Shown here: positions 7,080-9,646 of the stretch, piece by piece
How the letters are laid out: the number at the start of each line of letters is the position of its first letter
Position numbering within the stretch: position 1 is the first letter of the stretch
DNA from: an uncultured Bilophila sp.
Lineage (GTDB): Bacteria; Desulfobacterota; Desulfovibrionia; Desulfovibrionales; Desulfovibrionaceae
Assembly: GCA_902373525.1 (NCBI GenBank)
Contig: CABKMN010000088.1
Location: 1-9,646 of the forward strand
Reading direction: 5' to 3'
DNA: 9,646 nt
Made by a program: the position numbers and the translations under genes
Notes under the pieces: model-generated
What the model saw: only the letters and a program-made list of their open reading frames with translations
Database searches by the model: none
Told to the model about the DNA's origin: nothing

Positions 7080-8432
7080 ATGGATCAACTGACTCAGCTC
7101 GTATCCGACATCAACGGCTTTCTGTGGGGCATGTACTGCCTCATTCCGCTGTTGTGCGGCGTAGGCATCTACTTTACGCTGAAACTGGACTTCATCCAGG
7201 TCCGCCGGTTCGGCCTTGTGGTCAAATCGACGTTCGGCGGGCTGACCCTGCACGGCGAACGGGCGGGCAAACACGGCATGAGCTCCTTCCAGTCCCTCGC
7301 CACGGCCATCGCCGCGCAGGTCGGCACCGGCAACCTCGCCGGAGCGGCCACGGCCATCGCCATGGGCGGCCCCGGCGCCATCTTCTGGATGTGGATCGCG
7401 GCCTTCTTCGGCATGGCCACCATCTTCGCAGAAGCCGTGCTCGCCCAGACCTACAAGACCAAGGACGATCAGGGCCACGTCACCGGCGGCCCGGCCTACT
7501 ATATCTCCAAGGGCCTCGGCAGCCGGAAGCTGGCGGTGTTCTTCTCCATTTCGATCATCATCGCCCTCGGCTTCATCGGCAACATGGTACAGTCCAACTC
7601 CATCGCCGGAGCGTTCCAGACCGCCTTCGCCGTGCCGCCCATCGCCGTGGGCGTGATCATCGCCGCGCTCGCCGCCTTCGTGTTCTTCGGCGGCATGGGC
7701 CGCATCGCCTCCTTCACGGAAAAGGTCGTGCCGATCATGGCCGCGCTCTATCTGCTCGGCGGCCTCATCGTGCTCATCACCAACGCCTCCCAGATTCTCC
7801 CGGCCTTCAAGATGATCTTCGTGGGCGCGTTCGACCCCGCCGCCGCCACCGGCGGCCTCATCGGCGCGGGCGTCAAGGAAGCCATGCGCTACGGCGTGGC
7901 CCGCGGCCTGTTCTCCAACGAGGCGGGCATGGGCTCCACCCCGCACGCCCACGCGGTCGCCAACGTGAAGTACCCCGCCCAGCAGGGCTTCGTAGCCATC
8001 ATGGGCGTGTTCGTGGATACCTTCATCGTCCTGAACATGACCGCCTTCGTCATCTTCGTGACCGGCGCCATCGACGGTAGCACCACCGGCATCGCCCTGA
8101 CCCAGAAGGCCTTTGAAACCGGCCTCGGCTCCTTCGGGATCAGCTTCGTGGCCATCTGCCTGTTCTTCTTCGCCTTCTCCACCATCATCGGCTGGTACTT
8201 CTTCGGCGAGCAGAACATCAAGTACCTGTTCGGCACCAAGGGCACGACGCCGTACCGCATCATCGTGATGGCGTTCATCGTGCTGGGCTCCGTGCTTCAG
8301 GTGAACCTCGTGTGGGAACTGGCCGACATGTTCAACGGTCTGATGGTCCTGCCCAACCTCATCGCCCTCATCGGCCTTTCCAAGGTCGTCGGCATGGCGC
8401 TCAAGGAATACGACGCGAACACCCCGCGCTGA
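7080..8432 (+). CDS. Sodium:alanine/glycine symporter, AGCS family
   Basis: This encodes a 450-aa integral inner-membrane protein of the AGCS family (alanine or glycine:cation symporter), which imports alanine and/or glycine with Na+ or H+. The family signature is complete at residues 96-111: GGPGAIFWMWIAAFFG. Other hallmarks are GTGNLAGAATAIAMGG from residue 82, RYGVARGLFSNEAGMGS from 270 and FSTIIGWYFFGEQ near 366-378. I count about ten or eleven hydrophobic segments, in line with the family. Length matches the usual 440-480 aa. The ATG at 7080 is preceded by a strong purine-rich ribosome site (GGGGGAAAG, about 7065-7073). Upstream is a divergent tamA-tamB operon; downstream a strong terminator at 8589-8619 makes it a single-gene unit. 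Exact substrate (L-alanine, D-alanine, glycine) cannot be read from sequence. Alanine is a common electron donor or nitrogen source for Desulfovibrionaceae, which makes the role plausible but is inference. Confidence 0.95.
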   Translation: MDQLTQLVSDINGFLWGMYCLIPLLCGVGIYFTLKLDFIQVRRFGLVVKSTFGGLTLHGERAGKHGMSSFQSLATAIAAQVGTGNLAGAATAIAMGGPGAIFWMWIAAFFGMATIFAEAVLAQTYKTKDDQGHVTGGPAYYISKGLGSRKLAVFFSISIIIALGFIGNMVQSNSIAGAFQTAFAVPPIAVGVIIAALAAFVFFGGMGRIASFTEKVVPIMAALYLLGGLIVLITNASQILPAFKMIFVGAFDPAAATGGLIGAGVKEAMRYGVARGLFSNEAGMGSTPHAHAVANVKYPAQQGFVAIMGVFVDTFIVLNMTAFVIFVTGAIDGSTTGIALTQKAFETGLGSFGISFVAICLFFFAFSTIIGWYFFGEQNIKYLFGTKGTTPYRIIVMAFIVLGSVLQVNLVWELADMFNGLMVLPNLIALIGLSKVVGMALKEYDANTPR

Positions 8433-8466
8433 CGCCGCGCCTCACCGTGTCCCGAGAGCGGCCTTT

Positions 8467-8491
8467 CTTTGAAGGGCTCCGCCTTTCAAAG
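8467..8491. repeat. Imperfect inverted repeat with CTTTGAAAGG-like arms
   Basis: CTTTGAAGGG (8467-8476) pairs with CCTTTCAAAG (8482-8491) with one mismatch and a 5-nt loop. The same CTTTGAAAGG word appears at 9613-9622, and a variant of its complement at about 9417-9424, so this may be a decayed or partial member of the intergenic repeat family seen at the window edges. Confidence 0.45.
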
Positions 8492-8588
8492 GTCCGCTCC
8501 GCCCCAAAACGCGGCCTGCGCGCCGCGTTGCGACGGATCGGCCCACCCTCCGCCTCACCTTTCAATTTCTCAACCTGAAAGACGCTCA

Positions 8589-8619
8589 AAGCCCGTCGGG
8601 ATTCCCGGCGGGCTTTTTT
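8589..8619 (+). terminator. Rho-independent terminator of the symporter gene
   Basis: AAGCCCGTCGGG (8589-8600) and CCCGGCGGGCTT (8604-8615) form a 12-bp stem with a single G-T wobble and an ATT loop, followed by six consecutive T residues (8614-8619, the first two also in the stem). This is a textbook intrinsic terminator, located 157 nt after the symporter stop codon and upstream of the bacterioferritin promoter. Confidence 0.93.
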
Positions 8620-8671
8620 GCGGCGTTCCGAACGCTTACGTCCCCCCATGAGAGTTTCAAATCGTAATTTG

Positions 8672-8686
8672 TTATAATCATTGAAA
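8672..8686. promoter_or_regulatory. PerR/Fur-type operator candidate over the bfr -10 box
   Basis: TTATAATCATTGAAA matches the 7-1-7 PerR box consensus (TTATAATNATTATAA) at 12 of 14 defined positions; the match to the Fur consensus (TGATAATNATTATCA) is poorer, about 10 of 14. It overlaps the -10 hexamer and the expected transcription start, so a bound protein would block RNA polymerase. The target gene is an iron-storage and peroxide-detoxifying protein, a known kind of PerR or Fur target. No regulator gene is in the window. Confidence 0.45.
8673..8678 (+). promoter_or_regulatory. Bacterioferritin promoter, -10 box
   Basis: A perfect TATAAT lies 77 nt upstream of the bacterioferritin start in an A+T-rich patch (8655-8686). 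At 16-18 bp spacing there is no good -35 hexamer (the sequence there is around GAGAGT), suggesting either an activator-dependent promoter or one that relies on its strong -10. Transcription would begin near 8685, giving a leader of about 70 nt that contains a small CTGAA/TTCAG hairpin (8708-8722). Confidence 0.6.
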
Positions 8687-8755
8687 GGGTAGGTTTTCTG
8701 CCCCAGACTGAAACCAGTTCAGGAGTTGAACACCATTCAGTGAGGATAGAAAGCA

Positions 8756-9286
8756 ATGACACAGGAAGCGGCCAAAAAAGAACGTGTGACCAAGGTTATC
8801 GAAGCGCTGAACAAGGCTCGGAGCATGGAGCTGTACGCCGTGCACCAGTACATGAACCAGCATTACAATCTGGACAACCTGGACTACGGCGAATTCGCCA
8901 GCAAGATCAAACTGATCGCCATTGATGAAATGCGCCATGCCGAAAATTTCGCCGAGCGCATCAAGGAACTTGACGGCGAGCCCGTCAGCGAACTTTCCTC
9001 CAAGATCACCAAGGGTCAGAAGGTCGCGGACGTCTTCCCCTTCAACGTGAAGGTTGAGGACGACACCATCGAGACCTACAACGCCCTTCTGGAAATCTGT
9101 CGCGCCAACGGCGACAGCGTAAGCGCCCGCCTGTTCGAGCGCATTCTCGACGAAGAGCAGATTCACGACAATTATTTCGCGAACATGGCCAACCACATCA
9201 AGACGCTTGGGGACACCTACCTGTCCAAGATCGCGGGCAGCGATTCGCCCGAAATCCCCAGCCGCGGCTTCGTCGACGCCGAATAA
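8756..9286 (+). CDS. bfr: Bacterioferritin (Desulfovibrio type, diiron and haem ligands conserved)
   Basis: This encodes a 176-aa four-helix ferritin-like protein very similar to D. desulfuricans bacterioferritin. Family members form 24-subunit shells that oxidise Fe(II) at a diiron centre, consume O2 or H2O2, and store the ferric mineral; they bind a porphyrin between subunits (iron-coproporphyrin III in D. desulfuricans). All expected ferroxidase ligands are present: Glu25, Glu58, His61, Glu101, Glu134 and His137, the second pair within IDEMRHAENFAERI and the last within DEEQIH. Met59 is the predicted axial haem ligand. Length is normal. The ATG at 8756 is preceded by TGAGGA, a suitable ribosome site. 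The gene is flanked by terminators (8589-8619 before, 9351-9387 after), so it is probably a single-gene transcript. In D. desulfuricans ATCC 27774 bfr is reported next to a rubredoxin gene; none is present here within the window. Location is cytoplasmic. Confidence 0.96.
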   Translation: MTQEAAKKERVTKVIEALNKARSMELYAVHQYMNQHYNLDNLDYGEFASKIKLIAIDEMRHAENFAERIKELDGEPVSELSSKITKGQKVADVFPFNVKVEDDTIETYNALLEICRANGDSVSARLFERILDEEQIHDNYFANMANHIKTLGDTYLSKIAGSDSPEIPSRGFVDAE

Positions 9287-9298
9287 CGCCCTCTCCCT

Positions 9299-9330
9299 GA
9301 AGCGCCTTCACCCCCCTCCGAGGGCGCTTC
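9299..9330 (+). repeat. Inverted repeat just after bfr
   Basis: GAAGCGCC (9299-9306) and GGCGCTTC (9323-9330) form a perfect 8-bp stem around a 16-nt C-rich loop, beginning 13 nt after the bfr stop. What follows is CTTCCATACC rather than a T-run, so it looks like a 3'-end stabilising hairpin or weak terminator preceding the stronger one at 9351. Confidence 0.5.
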
Positions 9331-9350
9331 CTTCCATACCCCTCGAAAGT

Positions 9351-9387
9351 CCCCACGCCGGTCGCTCCTCCTCGGCGTGGGGCTTTT
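9351..9387 (+). terminator. Probable intrinsic terminator of bfr
   Basis: CCCCACGCCG (9351-9360) and CGGCGTGGGG (9373-9382) form a perfect 10-bp G+C-rich stem with a 12-nt loop, followed by CTTTTG. AAAG on the left (bulged T) can extend pairing with the CTTT on the right. It lies 64 nt after the bfr stop codon. The T-run is only four, so termination may be less efficient than at 8589-8619. Confidence 0.7.
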
Positions 9388-9388
9388 G

Positions 9389-9430
9389 CGTTCCCCCTCC
9401 AAGCCACCCCCTTCCTCTTCAAAGACTTTC
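9389..9430. repeat. Pyrimidine-rich repeat module, left copy
   Basis: This stretch ends in CTTCAAAGACTTTC (9417-9430) and contains TTCCCCCTCCAA (9391-9402). It is an imperfect reverse complement of 9607-9646: the two align over roughly 40 nt with a few one-base gaps and substitutions. TTCCCCCTCCAA also occurs at 34-45 next to the window-start hairpin. Confidence 0.6.
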
Positions 9431-9448
9431 ATAGGGGGCACTGTCGGA

Positions 9449-9491
9449 CCGGGAGACGCGCCGTTCCGTTTCGGAGGCGGACGTCTCCCGG
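9449..9491. repeat. Perfect 10-bp inverted repeat
   Basis: CCGGGAGACG (9449-9458) is the exact reverse complement of CGTCTCCCGG (9482-9491), with a 23-nt loop. Flanking GTCG (9444-9447) and CGAC (9497-9500) can add to the stem with a small internal loop. It is followed on the plus strand by A7, not T, so it is not a plus-strand terminator. Confidence 0.55.
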
Positions 9492-9500
9492 CGGCACGAC

Positions 9501-9525
9501 AAAAAAAGCCGAACGCCTGTTCGAC
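9501..9525 (-). terminator. Probable minus-strand intrinsic terminator
   Basis: Read on the minus strand, GTCGAAC (9525-9519) and GTTCGGC (9514-9508) form a 7-bp stem with one wobble and an AGGC loop, directly followed by seven T residues (9507-9501). This would end a transcript arriving from the right, implying a minus-strand gene beyond the window that converges on bfr. Confidence 0.6.
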
Positions 9526-9606
9526 TCTTCACTCTTCAATAAGAAAAAACAGCTCACCCGCCCTCTCGCCCACGCGACGATTCGACGGGAGGGATTCGAT
9601 AACGTC

Positions 9607-9646
9607 GAAAGTCTTTGAAAGGAAGGAGGTGGGGTTTGGGGAGGGG
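9607..9646. repeat. Purine-rich repeat module, right copy (runs off the window)
   Basis: GAAAGTCTTTGAAAGGAAGG (9607-9626) followed by a G-rich run to the window end is the inverted counterpart of 9389-9430. The module is cut by the window edge at GGGGAGGGG, a sequence that resembles the start of the hairpin at 1-18. Confidence 0.6.

Larger units (their letters stand above)
8433..8755. other. Intergenic region between symporter and bacterioferritin; no gene seen
   Basis: These 323 bases hold no credible coding sequence. In order they contain an imperfect inverted repeat at 8467-8491 (CTTTGAAGGG / CCTTTCAAAG), a 6-bp G+C hairpin at 8510-8527 (CGCGGC / GCCGCG), the symporter terminator at 8589-8619, and the bacterioferritin promoter with its operator-like palindrome at 8672-8686. 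Confidence 0.75.
9287..9646. other. Gene-free region after bfr, filled with hairpins
   Basis: These 360 bases contain no credible open frame on either strand. They hold five inverted repeats: 9299-9330, 9351-9387 (bfr terminator), 9449-9491, 9501-9525 (minus-strand terminator) and TTCGACG/CGTCGAA at 9581-9609, plus the long imperfect inverted pair 9389-9430 / 9607-9646. This pattern fits a convergent gene junction with repeat elements. Confidence 0.7.

Noticed and set aside
6927..7952. Minus-strand open frame antisense to the symporter (about 341 codons)
   Set aside because: The translation is a Gly/His/Glu/Asp/Ala-rich low-complexity sequence, typical of an antisense shadow of a membrane protein gene. 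It also crosses the symporter promoter region.
7040..8080. Plus-strand frame overlapping the symporter start
   Set aside because: It is out of frame with the symporter and extremely Arg/His-rich. The symporter frame has the full AGCS signature and its own ribosome site.

Overview
The window is about 65% G+C and looks like the chromosome of a Desulfovibrio-type sulfate- or sulfite-reducing bacterium (Desulfovibrionaceae such as Desulfovibrio or Bilophila; genus not decided). The best clue is the ferritin at the right end, which closely resembles the coproporphyrin-binding bacterioferritin of Desulfovibrio desulfuricans as I remember it. The paired outer-membrane genes at the left require a Gram-negative cell envelope. 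No mobile-element genes, RNA genes, CRISPR arrays or phage genes are visible. The gene content is ordinary; the more interesting signals are in protein architecture, promoters and intergenic repeats.

Layout. Positions 1-64 hold a perfect 18-bp inverted repeat just past the end of tamB. Positions 65-4450 (minus) encode a TamB-type protein of 1461 aa. Positions 4450-6537 (minus) encode its Omp85 partner, a TamA-type barrel of 695 aa. The two genes overlap by one base (TGATG), so they form a translationally coupled operon read right to left. Positions 6538-7079 are a divergent intergenic region with candidate promoters for both sides. Positions 7080-8432 (plus) encode a sodium:alanine/glycine symporter (AGCS family), followed by a strong intrinsic terminator at 8589-8619. 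Positions 8756-9286 (plus) encode bacterioferritin, with its own promoter and a PerR-like operator over the -10 box. Positions 9287-9646 hold no gene but carry several hairpins, including terminator candidates on both strands, and an inverted pair of a roughly 40-nt pyrimidine/purine-rich module that also resembles the left edge of the window.

How the genes work together. TamA and TamB form the translocation and assembly module: TamB spans the periplasm from the inner membrane and TamA is the outer-membrane barrel with periplasmic POTRA domains. Here the TamA carries a lipoprotein signal peptide, which recalls the lipidated TamL variants of Bacteroidetes/Chlorobi. The symporter and bacterioferritin are independent single-gene units (amino-acid uptake; iron storage and oxidative-stress defence) with no evident functional link to the TAM operon.
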